Shown here: positions 41,271-50,461 of the stretch, piece after piece
Numbering within the stretch: the first letter of the stretch is position 1
Layout of the letters: the number at the start of each line of letters is the position of its first letter
Origin: an uncultured Porphyromonas sp.
Lineage (GTDB): Bacteria; Bacteroidota; Bacteroidia; Bacteroidales; Porphyromonadaceae
Reading direction: 5' to 3'
NCBI RefSeq assembly: GCF_902489635.1
Contig: NZ_CABUAN010000006.1
Location: 17,267 to 81,266 of the forward strand
DNA: 64,000 nt
Notes under the pieces: generated by a model
Told to the model about the DNA's origin: nothing
Seen by the model: only the letters and a program-made list of their open reading frames with translations
Databases searched by the model: none
Position numbers and translations under genes: made by a program

Positions 41271-42626
41271 ATGCTCGTCATCCCAGAAGCTTTCGATCAG
41301 AACAATGCCGAGCAGATGTCTGCCCTGCAGTGCCTCGAGCAGACCTCTATGAGTCTCTTCCTGACGGGTAGTGCGGGAACGGGCAAGTCCTACTTCCTGC
41401 AGCACTACTGCGAGGTGACTCACAAGAAGTTTGTCAAGCTTGCCCCGACGGGGCTCGCTGCGCTCAACATCCATGGGCAGACGATCCACAGCTTCTTCCG
41501 GCTACCGCTAGCACCGCTGACAGATCCCAACCACACCTCCGCCATCACACGCCGCTATCGTAAGGACAAGCGGGAGCTCATCCGTCAGCTCGACCTGATC
41601 ATCATCGACGAGATATCGATGGTGCGATGCGACCTGCTCGATGCGATGGATCGTATCCTGCGCAGTGTGAGGCACAGCCGAGTACCCTTTGGGGGTGTGC
41701 AGCTCCTCATGGTGGGCGACCCATTTCAGCTACCGCCAGTCACGACAGCCTCCGATCAGGAGGAGATGCAGCGCGCTTACCCTGAGAGTGACGGCTTTTA
41801 CTTCTTTGAGGCGCACGCCTACGCTGCACTGGCACCTATCTCCATAGTCCTACGTCGCATGTATCGCCAGAGCGATCAGCACTTCGTCTCCGCACTTGAG
41901 GAGATCCGTCTAGGACGTGTCAGCGATGACACGGTCGCCCTGCTCAATAGCCGCGTCTCCCCACAGTGGCAGGAAGAGCTACTCCAGAGCGACCAGCATG
42001 CGGTGCTACTCTTCTCTCACAGAGCCAATGTGGAGACGTACAACCAGTCTCGCTGCGCCCAGCTTGATGCCAAAGAGGTAACCTTCCGCGGCAAACTCAA
42101 GGGCAAGATCCCCGCCTCTGCGCTGCCCGTCCCCGAAGAATTTTCGCTCAAGGTGGGGACTCAGGTGATGCTCGTGAGCAACCACCCCGACGGAGCGTGG
42201 GTCAATGGCACGACGGGCGTCATCACGAAGCTCGTCGGCGGAACTATTGGCGACATCACGGAGCCTTATGCCAAGGTGAAGACGCCCGATGGCGAGACTA
42301 TCATCGTCACGCCACACACCTGGTCGCAGGTGGACTACGACTACGACGAGGAGAAGGGAGAGATCGTCGAGCGACAGACTGGCTCCTACACGCAGCTACC
42401 GCTCATCGTCGCTTACTCCATCACGGTACACAAAGCGCAGGGGCAAACGTGCGACCAGATTGTGGTCGACCCAAGTCGCTTCTTCGCCCCAGGACAAGGG
42501 TACGTTGCCCTCAGTCGCTGTCGCACGCTCGAGGGTTTGACGCTCACGCAGCCGCTCAAGCCGTACAACCTACGCACTGCCCCTTCGGTACTACAGTTCT
42601 ACCGAAAGATCCTTTCGCACGTCTAG
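41271..42626 (+). CDS. PIF1/RecD-like DNA helicase
   Basis: 451 aa from ATG at 41271. SF1 motifs: Walker A GSAGTGKSYF (34-43), Ia LAPTGLAALNIHGQTIHSFF, II LIIIDEISMVRCDLLDAMD, III LLMVGDPFQLPPV, then QVMLVSNHP, a VNGTTGVI beta domain, and motif V/VI YSITVHKAQGQTCDQIVVD and GYVALSRCRTLEGL. 5'-3' helicase of replication/repair. It is the last of proS-queC-helicase on the plus strand; the next gene is convergent. Confidence 0.9.
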   Translation: MLVIPEAFDQNNAEQMSALQCLEQTSMSLFLTGSAGTGKSYFLQHYCEVTHKKFVKLAPTGLAALNIHGQTIHSFFRLPLAPLTDPNHTSAITRRYRKDKRELIRQLDLIIIDEISMVRCDLLDAMDRILRSVRHSRVPFGGVQLLMVGDPFQLPPVTTASDQEEMQRAYPESDGFYFFEAHAYAALAPISIVLRRMYRQSDQHFVSALEEIRLGRVSDDTVALLNSRVSPQWQEELLQSDQHAVLLFSHRANVETYNQSRCAQLDAKEVTFRGKLKGKIPASALPVPEEFSLKVGTQVMLVSNHPDGAWVNGTTGVITKLVGGTIGDITEPYAKVKTPDGETIIVTPHTWSQVDYDYDEEKGEIVERQTGSYTQLPLIVAYSITVHKAQGQTCDQIVVDPSRFFAPGQGYVALSRCRTLEGLTLTQPLKPYNLRTAPSVLQFYRKILSHV

Positions 42627-42655
42627 CCCAAAGACTAAAGAAGCAATCCTATATT

Positions 42656-44125
42656 CTAAGGCTTGCTCTTGGCAAGTCTTTGTCGATCCAGACGAGCGGT
42701 GTGATCGTAAGGCAGCGACACATTGTTATCCGACTCTGAGGTGTCGTATAGAGCCGTCTCAAAAAGCTCTATCTGCTGAGTTAGCGATGGTACCAATCCC
42801 TGGATCAGCCCCTTCGTCTGATCAAAGAGATCACCCGGATATGGCTCCGTCATCCTTGCCGTACTATCTGGATTGTGATGCAGGCCCCGCTCGTCACCTT
42901 GCAGGTGATTTGCATAGATCTCCATAAATAGAGGCTTTAGCTCTGGTATCGCCTGATCAATCACACCCTTATAAGGAGCTATAACCGAGGCACTATCCTG
43001 ACTCTCTAGATGCTCCGTGAGGAAGCGTACCAGATCATTTATCCCAAGCTCTAGGTGCTGATAAGCGTAGTCCTGTAAAGAGATCGTTCCTTCTGAAGCG
43101 ATCTGAGAGGGCATCGCTAAGGCGATCTGACGAGAGGATATACGTAGCTCTGTCGGGGTGACCTCAACCAAACGATATGGACAGGGGTATGTGACTGTGG
43201 ATCCAGTCTCTATGTCATGTATGACGCTCTGGTTGTAGCTCTTGGCTGCGATGTCCTGAGCATGAAAGTGTCCCGTGAAGACATACTGCAGACCAGCCTC
43301 GGCGAGTCGCTCTGCGATGCGATCATAATCCTGTATCAGATACTCCTTAGCCAGTAGCGACTGCCCCGGGAAGTGCTCTACGATACCATGATGCATCATC
43401 GCTATGACCTGCTTGCCCTGAGCATTGGCTTGTCGCACTTGATCCTCGATCCACTGGATGCGTTCCTCATCGAGACGGCCAGCCGTCGTGGGGTAGTTAT
43501 TGGCGATATTGTCATCGTACTGACAAGCATCGATGCCGATGACGCGTAGCCCTGGGAGCGGCTCCGACACGTAGCAGAGCGCCGGTCCTCTCGAGATACT
43601 TGAGGAGGCGTCATACCCGTATGGTGCCATAATCTGAACAAACTGATCGGGAGTGACATGCTCCGTAGCAGTCGTATGATCTCCTAGGTAGATCTGAGCA
43701 AGGGGGTTGTTAATGTCATGATTCCCAGGCACGACGAGTACCTTGATACCCGCCTCTGTGAGTCGATCTAGCCGCTGCGTGAGGTAGCGATAGCTAGCCA
43801 GCTCACCATCCTTCGTGAGGTCTCCACAGATGAGGAAGAGATCAGGACGTATCTCTAGAGCTTCCTTGATTAACTGATCAAAGATCTGCACACTCTCGAG
43901 GAGCAGCTTACGATCGCTACGTAATGTCTCCTCAAAGGCAGGGCCCTCCTGAACGACTAGCTCAGGAGCCATAATGTGTGGATCGCTACAGACGAGGAGC
44001 GTGTACTGCGACTTCACACTGAGCGGGGGACGCTCAGCCCACCCCTCTAGCGGGAGGGCTAGCAAGATGATGGCGCTAATGAGTAGCGAGGCAAGTCGTG
44101 TGAGGGATTGTGTTTTTTGCTTCAT
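42656..44125 (-). CDS. Exported calcineurin-like metallophosphoesterase
   Basis: 489 aa. Signal (LLISAIILLALPLEGWA), then the two-metal phosphoesterase motifs: CSDPHI, ICGDLTKDGE, VVPGNHDINNP, MMHHGI and FTGHFHAQD. All five blocks are intact, so it should be active in the periplasm or outside. Substrate unknown. The C-terminal third (after about 330) is a helical region without a recognised fold. It is monocistronic with an upstream -7 box. Confidence 0.88.
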   Translation of the reverse strand: MKQKTQSLTRLASLLISAIILLALPLEGWAERPPLSVKSQYTLLVCSDPHIMAPELVVQEGPAFEETLRSDRKLLLESVQIFDQLIKEALEIRPDLFLICGDLTKDGELASYRYLTQRLDRLTEAGIKVLVVPGNHDINNPLAQIYLGDHTTATEHVTPDQFVQIMAPYGYDASSSISRGPALCYVSEPLPGLRVIGIDACQYDDNIANNYPTTAGRLDEERIQWIEDQVRQANAQGKQVIAMMHHGIVEHFPGQSLLAKEYLIQDYDRIAERLAEAGLQYVFTGHFHAQDIAAKSYNQSVIHDIETGSTVTYPCPYRLVEVTPTELRISSRQIALAMPSQIASEGTISLQDYAYQHLELGINDLVRFLTEHLESQDSASVIAPYKGVIDQAIPELKPLFMEIYANHLQGDERGLHHNPDSTARMTEPYPGDLFDQTKGLIQGLVPSLTQQIELFETALYDTSESDNNVSLPYDHTARLDRQRLAKSKP

Positions 44126-44164
44126 AGTCGATTACGATATATTGCGTTTCCTAGATTGTCTACG

Positions 44165-44172
44165 CAAAGGTA
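44165..44172 (-). promoter_or_regulatory. -7 box of metallophosphoesterase gene
   Basis: Minus-strand TACCTTTG, 40 bp upstream of the start codon. Confidence 0.6.
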
Positions 44173-44243
44173 TCGTCTGTCGATTGCCCCTTCGTTGTCT
44201 TTTTGCTACCAATAGGTTATCATAAGAAGATCTGAATAACAGC

Positions 44244-44282
44244 AGAGGACTCAATCGCCCCGATTCAGCGATTGAGTCCTCT
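44244..44282 (-). terminator. Hairpin after glgP
   Basis: Perfect 15-bp inverted repeat AGAGGACTCAATCGC / GCGATTGAGTCCTCT with a 9-nt loop, 65 bp past the glgP stop. No strong T run. Confidence 0.65.
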
Positions 44283-44296
44283 CATTATTTATAGTT

Positions 44297-44345
44297 GCTA
44301 ACAGCCAACAGCCAAAGGCTAAAGGCTAACAGCCAAAGGCCATCA
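44297..44345 (-). repeat. GCYAAMR (TTRGC-type) heptamer array
   Basis: Seven 7-bp units (GCTAACA, GCCAACA, GCCAAAG, GCTAAAG, GCTAACA, GCCAAAG, GCCATCA), the reverse form of the TTRGCTR heptamers. The array ends against the glgP stop codon. Confidence 0.8.
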
Positions 44346-44346
44346 C

Positions 44347-46920
44347 TCAGAAGGAGATCCAGCGGACGTAAGCGAAGTCCATCAGATGAGGCAGCTCCGG
44401 CAGATAGGGGCGCAGACGCACCGCTATCTGATATTTGCCTGGCTGAGCCGACGGCACCGTCAGCTCATAGGTGCGGATCGTCCCCAAGCGTGGCATCACC
44501 TCGTGGAAGAGATCCTTGCCCACATACTGCACCTGGCCCGTCAGCTCGTTCCGCGTCGTGACAATCAGCTCGGCAACGATATCGGCATCGACTTGCCCCG
44601 CATCGATCGTCACCTTAAAGGTCGGATCGCTAGGCTGGCCGTCGTAGTTGGGCTCTCGCATGACACCCTCAAAAGTCGCCTCCTGCACGGTGATCGTATC
44701 CCACGTGGCAGCGACCTGTTGCTTCCAAGCCACGATATCACGAGCCTGCTGATAGCCCTGATGCTCTAGAAGCTCGGAGCGTACAGCCAGCTTATTGTAG
44801 AGGCGCTCGTAGTAGTCGTCCAGCATGCGACGCATCGTAAAGTGTGGCGCGATGTAGAGCATCGAGCGCTTGATATGGTCTACCCAGCGATCCGAGCAAC
44901 CAGCGGGCATGTCGGCATAGTAAGCGGGTACGATCTCCTGCTCTATGAGGTGGTAGATCGTCATCGCATCGAGCTGATCCTGCAGATGCTGATCAATGTA
45001 GGTAGACTCTGCCGAGAGTGCCCAGCCGGCACCCTCCTTGTACCCTTCGTACCACCAGCCGTCCAGCACGGAGAGATTGAGGACTCCGTTCATCTCTGCC
45101 TTTTCGCCAGAAGTACCAGAGGCCTCCATGAGGCGTGTCGGGTTGTTGAGCCATACATCGACGCCCGGGATAAGCGTCTTGGCAAGTGCTATGTCGTAGT
45201 CGGGCAGGAAGATGATCTTACCGACAAACTGCGGCATGCGACTCACCTCTATGATACGCTTGATGAGCGCCTGACCACCCCCATCAGCGGGGTGCGCCTT
45301 GCCCGCAAAGATAAAGCGAACGGGACGCTCTTTGTTGTCCAGGATCTTAGCCAAAGCCTCTAGATCCTCAAAGAGCAGGTGAGCACGCTTATAAGTAGCG
45401 AAGCGTCGTGAGAAGCCTATGTAAAGGGCCCGCTCCTCTAGTTCGTCGAGCGTTGCCTTAGCCAGCTGTGGCGGAAGTCCTATCTCTCCGTGAGTCTCTA
45501 TGATCGTGCTCTGTATGTGCTGTATCAGTCGTCTCTTGAGTCGCTGGCGTATCTGACGTATCTCCTCGCTCGGCACGCTCATGATCTTAGACCACATCTC
45601 CTCTTGAGACTGATGGCTTAGATAGTCTGCGCCGAAGTGACGGACGAAGAACTGCTGCCACTCAGGCGCTGCCCAGGTAGGCAAATGCACCCCATTCGTT
45701 ACATAAGTGACATGGCTCTCCTCAGGGAAGAAGCCCTCCCACACGGGAGCAAACATACGCTTCGACACATCGCCATGGAGCTTGCTCACACCATTGGCTT
45801 CCTGTGAAGTATGTAGTGCTAGGACGCTCATAGAGAACTTACCGCCGCTCCCGTGGCTATCCTTACCCAGCTGGATAAACTCATCACGAGAGATACCCAG
45901 ACGACTATAGAAGGGTGTAAAGTAACGATCGATCAAAGCATCCTCAAAGTAGTCATGCCCTGCTGGCACAGGCGTATGCACCGTATAGAGCGAAGAGGCG
46001 CGTACCACCTCCAGTGCTACATCAAAGGGCAAGCCCCTATCCTCCACCAGATTGACCAGTCGCTCCACGTTCATAAAGGCCGCATGCCCCTCGTTCATGT
46101 GATACACATCGCACGTGATGCCGAGCTGCTTGAGGAGCATCGTACCACCGATGCCTAGAAGGTACTCCTGACGGAGTCGATTCTCCCAGTCGCCACCATA
46201 GAGGCTGTGGGTGATGCTTTTGGCCAAATCGCCATTCTCAGGCACATCGGTGTCCAGCAGATAGAGCGACACGCGACCTACCGGCACGCGCCACACCTGA
46301 CAAACGACAGGCAGTGAAGCCATCTCTAGATGTAGCGTCAGTCGCTCGCCATGCTCGTTGAGGACTGGCTCGAGGGGCAGGTTGTGAAAGTTTTGCGGCA
46401 CATAGTGCGCCACCTGATTGCCACTCGGGTCAAGACTCTGCGTGAAGTAGCCGTAGCGGTAGAGAAGGCCTACGGCGGTGAGCCGGACGTTGCTGTCGCT
46501 CGCCTCCTTGACATAGTCCCCCGCGAGGATGCCTAGACCACCCGAGTAGATGTGGAGCGTGTTGCTAATGCCGTACTCCATGCAGAAGTAAGCGACCGAG
46601 GGACGCGTCTCATCGGGACGCTCCTGCAGATAAGCCTGCAACTCATCGTACAGCACCTGTACCTCTGCGAGGAAGGCGCGATCTTGACAAAGCTCCGCGA
46701 TGCGCTCAGCACCTAAGAGGTGCAGCATCCAGCGAGGATTGCCATCGGTCTGCGCCCACAGCTCGGGGTCGATAGACTGAAAGAGGCGTATCGCCCGTGG
46801 CTGCCAAGACCACCATAAGTTCATCGTCAGGTCCTTGAGCGATTGTAGCTCTGCGGGAAGGTTAGACTGGCTGTATATCTCTGTCCACTGCGGTGGATTA
46901 CTCTTGTATTGTGGTATCAT
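44347..46920 (-). CDS. glgP: Alpha-glucan phosphorylase (GT35)
   Basis: 857 aa, the short bacterial/Thermotoga type. N-terminal DUF3417-like start (NLWWSWQPRAIRLFQSIDPE), then GMEYGI-like YFCMEYGISNTLHIYSGGLG, NEGHAAFMNVERL, TVHTPVPAGHDYFEDALIDR, NGVHLPTWAAPEWQ, and the PLP lysine region EASGTSGEKAEMNGVLNLSV. It releases glucose-1-phosphate from glycogen-like glucans with phosphate. No other glycogen genes are adjacent, unexpected given the amino-acid-fermenting theme of the window. Confidence 0.9.
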   Translation of the reverse strand: MIPQYKSNPPQWTEIYSQSNLPAELQSLKDLTMNLWWSWQPRAIRLFQSIDPELWAQTDGNPRWMLHLLGAERIAELCQDRAFLAEVQVLYDELQAYLQERPDETRPSVAYFCMEYGISNTLHIYSGGLGILAGDYVKEASDSNVRLTAVGLLYRYGYFTQSLDPSGNQVAHYVPQNFHNLPLEPVLNEHGERLTLHLEMASLPVVCQVWRVPVGRVSLYLLDTDVPENGDLAKSITHSLYGGDWENRLRQEYLLGIGGTMLLKQLGITCDVYHMNEGHAAFMNVERLVNLVEDRGLPFDVALEVVRASSLYTVHTPVPAGHDYFEDALIDRYFTPFYSRLGISRDEFIQLGKDSHGSGGKFSMSVLALHTSQEANGVSKLHGDVSKRMFAPVWEGFFPEESHVTYVTNGVHLPTWAAPEWQQFFVRHFGADYLSHQSQEEMWSKIMSVPSEEIRQIRQRLKRRLIQHIQSTIIETHGEIGLPPQLAKATLDELEERALYIGFSRRFATYKRAHLLFEDLEALAKILDNKERPVRFIFAGKAHPADGGGQALIKRIIEVSRMPQFVGKIIFLPDYDIALAKTLIPGVDVWLNNPTRLMEASGTSGEKAEMNGVLNLSVLDGWWYEGYKEGAGWALSAESTYIDQHLQDQLDAMTIYHLIEQEIVPAYYADMPAGCSDRWVDHIKRSMLYIAPHFTMRRMLDDYYERLYNKLAVRSELLEHQGYQQARDIVAWKQQVAATWDTITVQEATFEGVMREPNYDGQPSDPTFKVTIDAGQVDADIVAELIVTTRNELTGQVQYVGKDLFHEVMPRLGTIRTYELTVPSAQPGKYQIAVRLRPYLPELPHLMDFAYVRWISF

Positions 46921-47074
46921 TTGCGTCTGTTCTATAGATCTGTCTAGCTAAAGACACTGCGAAGGTACGACTATTTCGTGCAATGGCTGTTACGTCACGC
47001 CCTCCAGAATGTTTTCACCGTTGGAAATTGCATTAGTGGGTGGAATGTACGTCGCTACAATAATTTAGAGCCTA

Positions 47075-47323
47075 TTACATATCGAGGCGGCGCCGTGTCG
47101 GGGAAAAGTGATTTCCACGTGGATATTCCAAAATCTCCACGTGGAGAATAAAAAATTCTTCGGAGGAATGAAATGAAACTTCGGAGGAATCAAATGAAAC
47201 TTCGGAAGAATCAAAACGCCCCCACGTGGAAAAAGAAAAATATCCACGTGGAGATTTGAGATTTCCCACGTGGATATTCGAGAAAGGAGGGAATCGGACG
47301 AATTTTCCCGTAAAGATATGTAA
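47075..47323. repeat. CCACGTGG palindrome element, copy 4 (249 bp, inverted)
   Basis: TTACATATC to GATATGTAA, six CCACGTGG or close matches, three central ACTTCGGARGAAT repeats. The conserved flank TACAATAATTTAGA lies before it and heptamers (47322-47356) follow, so the unit is in the opposite orientation to copies 1 and 3. Then a half 81-bp palindrome at about 47361-47378. The rest of 47380-47560 holds nothing recognisable. Confidence 0.8.
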
Positions 47324-47356
47324 ATAGAGGATAGAGATTAGGGATTAGAGGGCAGA
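47322..47356 (-). repeat. Heptamer array next to element copy 4
   Basis: Five 7-bp units (AAATAGA, GGATAGA, GATTAGG, GATTAGA, GGGCAGA), the reverse complement of the TCTAAYY type. Confidence 0.7.
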
Positions 47357-47562
47357 GCGATTATGATGCGTCAGCCCTGAGAACGGGATCAACCATTTGT
47401 ACATTTAGTGGGAATAGTGTAACTTGCGGGCGTAAGTACATAAGCTCGCACTAGTGCAGTGCTTTACAACGACTTGCCTTGTGGTATCACTCTCCTGCAC
47501 TAGGTACAACCATCCAACAAATGCTCTGAGAATCCACAAACTACAACCTAACCACGATAATT

Positions 47563-48585
47563 ATGAGACGTATCACCAGCCTAATTACAGCTACGTTAGT
47601 TGTCCTTATCTCTAGCCTTTGGGGCCTATCAGCTCAAGAGACTCCGCCCACCCCAAAGACGCATCCGACCATCCCCACCATACAGGCGGGAGCCAAATGG
47701 CTGGTCTACAAAGTCACCTTCGGTATATACTGTCAGACCAGTGAAAAGCCTGAACATTGGAACTACTGGAACTCTAGTACAGATCAATACGCTCTGACGA
47801 AGCTAGAGACAATAGATGATAAGACCTACTTTGTCTTAGGTGATCAAAACGACTACGGCTACAGCTACACCTATCTGAGAGAGGATCTACCTGGCGGGAA
47901 GATCTATGCACGACACAAGAGTGGCGTCAAAGGAGGGGCAAAAGGTGAAGTCCCTGAGTATGTGCTCTGGGACTATAACCTCAAGGTGGGAGATCAGGTT
48001 ACCCTTCACGATATTGATGGGTCGACAGCGCGACATGACTTTACGAAAAGTCGCTATACGCTAGTCGTCTCAGCTATTGAGACTAGGCACCTGTATGATG
48101 CTGATCGCTTAGTCTATATTATGAAGGATATGACGGGCATCCCGCTACCAGCTAATGAAGTTTACTGGATAGAGGGCATCGGCTACTCCTTTGGCTTTTT
48201 ATTTACGGGGATTAGGACTGAAGAGACTACCGGAGGCTATGGCTACGAGACACGCATACCCCTATGCTATACAGCACCCAATGGTGATGTGTACCACTTC
48301 CACCACTCAGGTATCTGTGAGGCTGTCAATGGCTTTACAGGCAATAAGAAGATTGAAGCGTCTAAGACTACACCTCTGGATCTGCAAATCTCTCGAAATC
48401 AGCTAGGACTGACCATACGTGTAGCTGACGGTAAGCATCACGATCTAACCATTTACCGTGCTGATGGCACGAAACTCGTGGAGGCGACTTCCTTTGTCGA
48501 GAGCTATGATCTAGCCTTGCCAATGGCATCTGGAGAGAAGATTCTCGTCGTAGTTGATGACGAGACTATTCCTTACGTCTTATAA
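47563..48585 (+). CDS. Exported protein, possible T9SS cargo
   Basis: 340 aa. Signal (LVVLISSLWGLSAQ) and a mature part rich in aromatic beta strands: KWLVYKVTFGIYCQ, SYTYLREDLPGGKIYAR, VYWIEGIGYSFGFLF. The last ~70 residues (LDLQISRNQLGLTIRV, HHDLTIYRADGTKL, LPMASGEKILVVVDDE) resemble a short T9SS sorting domain with the IYxxDGxxL turn, but the end is atypical. Function unknown. Confidence 0.65.
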   Translation: MRRITSLITATLVVLISSLWGLSAQETPPTPKTHPTIPTIQAGAKWLVYKVTFGIYCQTSEKPEHWNYWNSSTDQYALTKLETIDDKTYFVLGDQNDYGYSYTYLREDLPGGKIYARHKSGVKGGAKGEVPEYVLWDYNLKVGDQVTLHDIDGSTARHDFTKSRYTLVVSAIETRHLYDADRLVYIMKDMTGIPLPANEVYWIEGIGYSFGFLFTGIRTEETTGGYGYETRIPLCYTAPNGDVYHFHHSGICEAVNGFTGNKKIEASKTTPLDLQISRNQLGLTIRVADGKHHDLTIYRADGTKLVEATSFVESYDLALPMASGEKILVVVDDETIPYVL

Positions 48586-48626
48586 GACTATTGACTTTTG
48601 CAACAGTTTCTTTTTACAAACGAAAC

Positions 48627-48660
48627 GAGGGAGTACCACCACTGCTGGTGATACTCCCTC
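48627..48660. terminator. Bidirectional terminator before the lysine cluster
   Basis: GAGGGAGTA/TACTCCCTC with inner CCACC/GGTG, between convergent genes. A degenerate TTTAGCN-like tract follows at 48688-48730. Confidence 0.75.
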
Positions 48661-48760
48661 GCTGGTGAAGGTGTGTGGTCCTAGTCTTTGGCTCTAGTAT
48701 TTAGCTTTAGCGCTTAGCTTTGGGCTTGATGCGGTAGAGCCGACCTCTAGGGGGGAGTGA

Positions 48761-49609
48761 CTACTTCTTAGAGTAGTCGTAGAAGCCCTTGCCACTCTTG
48801 CGGCCGAGCTGTCCGGCACGAACCATTTTGCGGAGCAAGGGGTGTGGACGGTACTTGGGATCGGCGTACTCGTTGTTGAGCACCTCCATGATGGCTAGGC
48901 AGACGTCTAGACCGATGAAGTCGCCCAGTGCGAGCGGCCCCATGGGGTGATTAGCGCCGAGCTGCATAGCGGTATCGATCTCCTCGACGGTAGCGACGCC
49001 ATCGGCATACTCACCGATAGCCTCGTTGATCATCGGGATGAGGATACGGTTGACTACAAAGCCTGGAGCCTCGCTCACTCTGACGGCTGTCTTGCCGAGC
49101 TGCTCACAGAGCGTGAGGGTCGTCTGGAGGGTCTCCTCAGAGGTGCACTGACCGCTGATGACCTCGACGAGCTTCATGACAGGTACGGGGTTGAAGAAGT
49201 GCATACCGATGACCTGCTCAGGACGCTTGGTTACGCTGGCTAGCTCGGTGATGCTGAGCGAAGAGGTGTTTGTAGCAAAGATTGCTGAGGGCTGTACGAT
49301 ACCATCGATCTCGCGAAGGATCTCCTTCTTGACCTCCATCTCCTCAGAGATAGCCTCGATGACGAGATCAGCCTGAGCGATGTCGGCGTAGTCGGTCGTG
49401 ACGGTGATGCGTCCGATGATCTGCTTGAGATCGTCGGCGGTCATCTTGCCCTTCTCGACGAGGCGGTTGAGCCCTTTGTTCATACGTTGCATAGCACGGT
49501 CTAGCGACTCGTTGCTACGTCCTTTCATCGTGACGGCGAGACCCTTCTGCGCCATCGTCTGCACGATGCCTGCACCCATGGTGCCATTGCCTAATACGAC
49601 TATTTTCAT
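48761..49609 (-). CDS. hbd: 3-hydroxybutyryl-CoA dehydrogenase
   Basis: 282 aa. Rossmann GNGTMGAGIVQTMAQKG, catalytic HFFNPVPVMKLVEVI, SEAPGFVVNRILIPMINEA, and the end GRKSGKGFYDYSKK. It interconverts acetoacetyl-CoA and 3-hydroxybutyryl-CoA with NAD(P)H. Last gene of the cluster. It and Crt offer a second entry into crotonyl-CoA from acetoacetyl-CoA. Confidence 0.93.
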   Translation of the reverse strand: MKIVVLGNGTMGAGIVQTMAQKGLAVTMKGRSNESLDRAMQRMNKGLNRLVEKGKMTADDLKQIIGRITVTTDYADIAQADLVIEAISEEMEVKKEILREIDGIVQPSAIFATNTSSLSITELASVTKRPEQVIGMHFFNPVPVMKLVEVISGQCTSEETLQTTLTLCEQLGKTAVRVSEAPGFVVNRILIPMINEAIGEYADGVATVEEIDTAMQLGANHPMGPLALGDFIGLDVCLAIMEVLNNEYADPKYRPHPLLRKMVRAGQLGRKSGKGFYDYSKK

Positions 49610-49627
49610 AGAGTTATTGGTTTGAAA

Positions 49628-49659
49628 TAGAGCGTGCCACAGGAGTGCGACACGCTCTA
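49628..49659 (-). promoter_or_regulatory. Hairpin between crt and hbd
   Basis: TAGAGCGTG and CACGCTCTA, 14-nt loop. May modulate hbd levels or mRNA ends. Confidence 0.5.
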
Positions 49660-49666
49660 GTAAGTT

Positions 49667-50446
49667 TTAGAATTGTGGTTTGCGCTTCTCTAGGAAAGCG
49701 GACATACCCTCGCGTTGCTCGGGATGTGCGAAGGCGTTGCTAAAGAGATCGTTCTCGATGGCAATGCCTGTATCTATATCACTCTGCAGCCCCCTATTGA
49801 TAGCACGCTTAGAGATCGCTACGGCGTGTGGCGACTTGCTCGCTATCTCCTCAGCCAGCTCGGTCACGGTGGGCATGAGCGCGTCAGGCTCTACGACACG
49901 GTTGACCAGTCCTAGAGTGAGCGCCTCGTCTGCCTTGATGACACGTGCGGTGTAGATGAGCTCCTTGGCGGCGCCTGCCCCGATGAGACGGGGTAGACGC
50001 TGTGTGCCACTGAAGCCTGGGGGGATGCCTAGACCGACTTCGGGCTGACCAAACTTAGCCTTGTCACTGGCGATGCGTAGGTCGCACGCTAGGGATAGCT
50101 CGCAACCACCACCGAGTGCAAAGCCGTTGACCGCGGCTATGACGGGGCAGTAGAGTAGCTCTACCTTGCGAAAGACACGAGCACCACGCTCACCGAAGGC
50201 GAGTGCCTCTTGGGGCGTTAGCTCTGCCATCTCGGCTATGTCAGCCCCCGCAACGAAGGAGCGTCCGGCTCCTGTGATGACGAGGACGCGCACGGTGCGC
50301 TCCTGAGCTATCTGATCGATGACGATCTCTAGCTCACTGAGTACCTGCGTAGAGAGTGCGTTGAGTGCTTCGGGGCGATCGATCGTTAGGGTACCGATCT
50401 GCCCATTGGCACTGACACTATAATGTATGGTCTGGAAGTCTGTCAT
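49667..50446 (-). CDS. crt: Enoyl-CoA hydratase / crotonase
   Basis: 259 aa. Crotonase fold: DRPEALNALSTQVL, GAGRSFVAGADIAEM, NGFALGGGCELSLACDLRIAS, FGQPEVGLGIPPGFSGTQRLPRL with catalytic Glu. It hydrates crotonyl-CoA to 3-hydroxybutyryl-CoA (or the reverse). 15 bp after etfA. Confidence 0.92.
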   Translation of the reverse strand: MTDFQTIHYSVSANGQIGTLTIDRPEALNALSTQVLSELEIVIDQIAQERTVRVLVITGAGRSFVAGADIAEMAELTPQEALAFGERGARVFRKVELLYCPVIAAVNGFALGGGCELSLACDLRIASDKAKFGQPEVGLGIPPGFSGTQRLPRLIGAGAAKELIYTARVIKADEALTLGLVNRVVEPDALMPTVTELAEEIASKSPHAVAISKRAINRGLQSDIDTGIAIENDLFSNAFAHPEQREGMSAFLEKRKPQF

Positions 50447-50461
50447 GACAGTGTGGAGTGT

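Noticed and set aside
48688..48730. Heptamer array before hbd 3' end (TTTAGCN-like)
   Set aside because: Units are too diverged in length and sequence to count as the same repeat; mentioned only as a degenerate tract.
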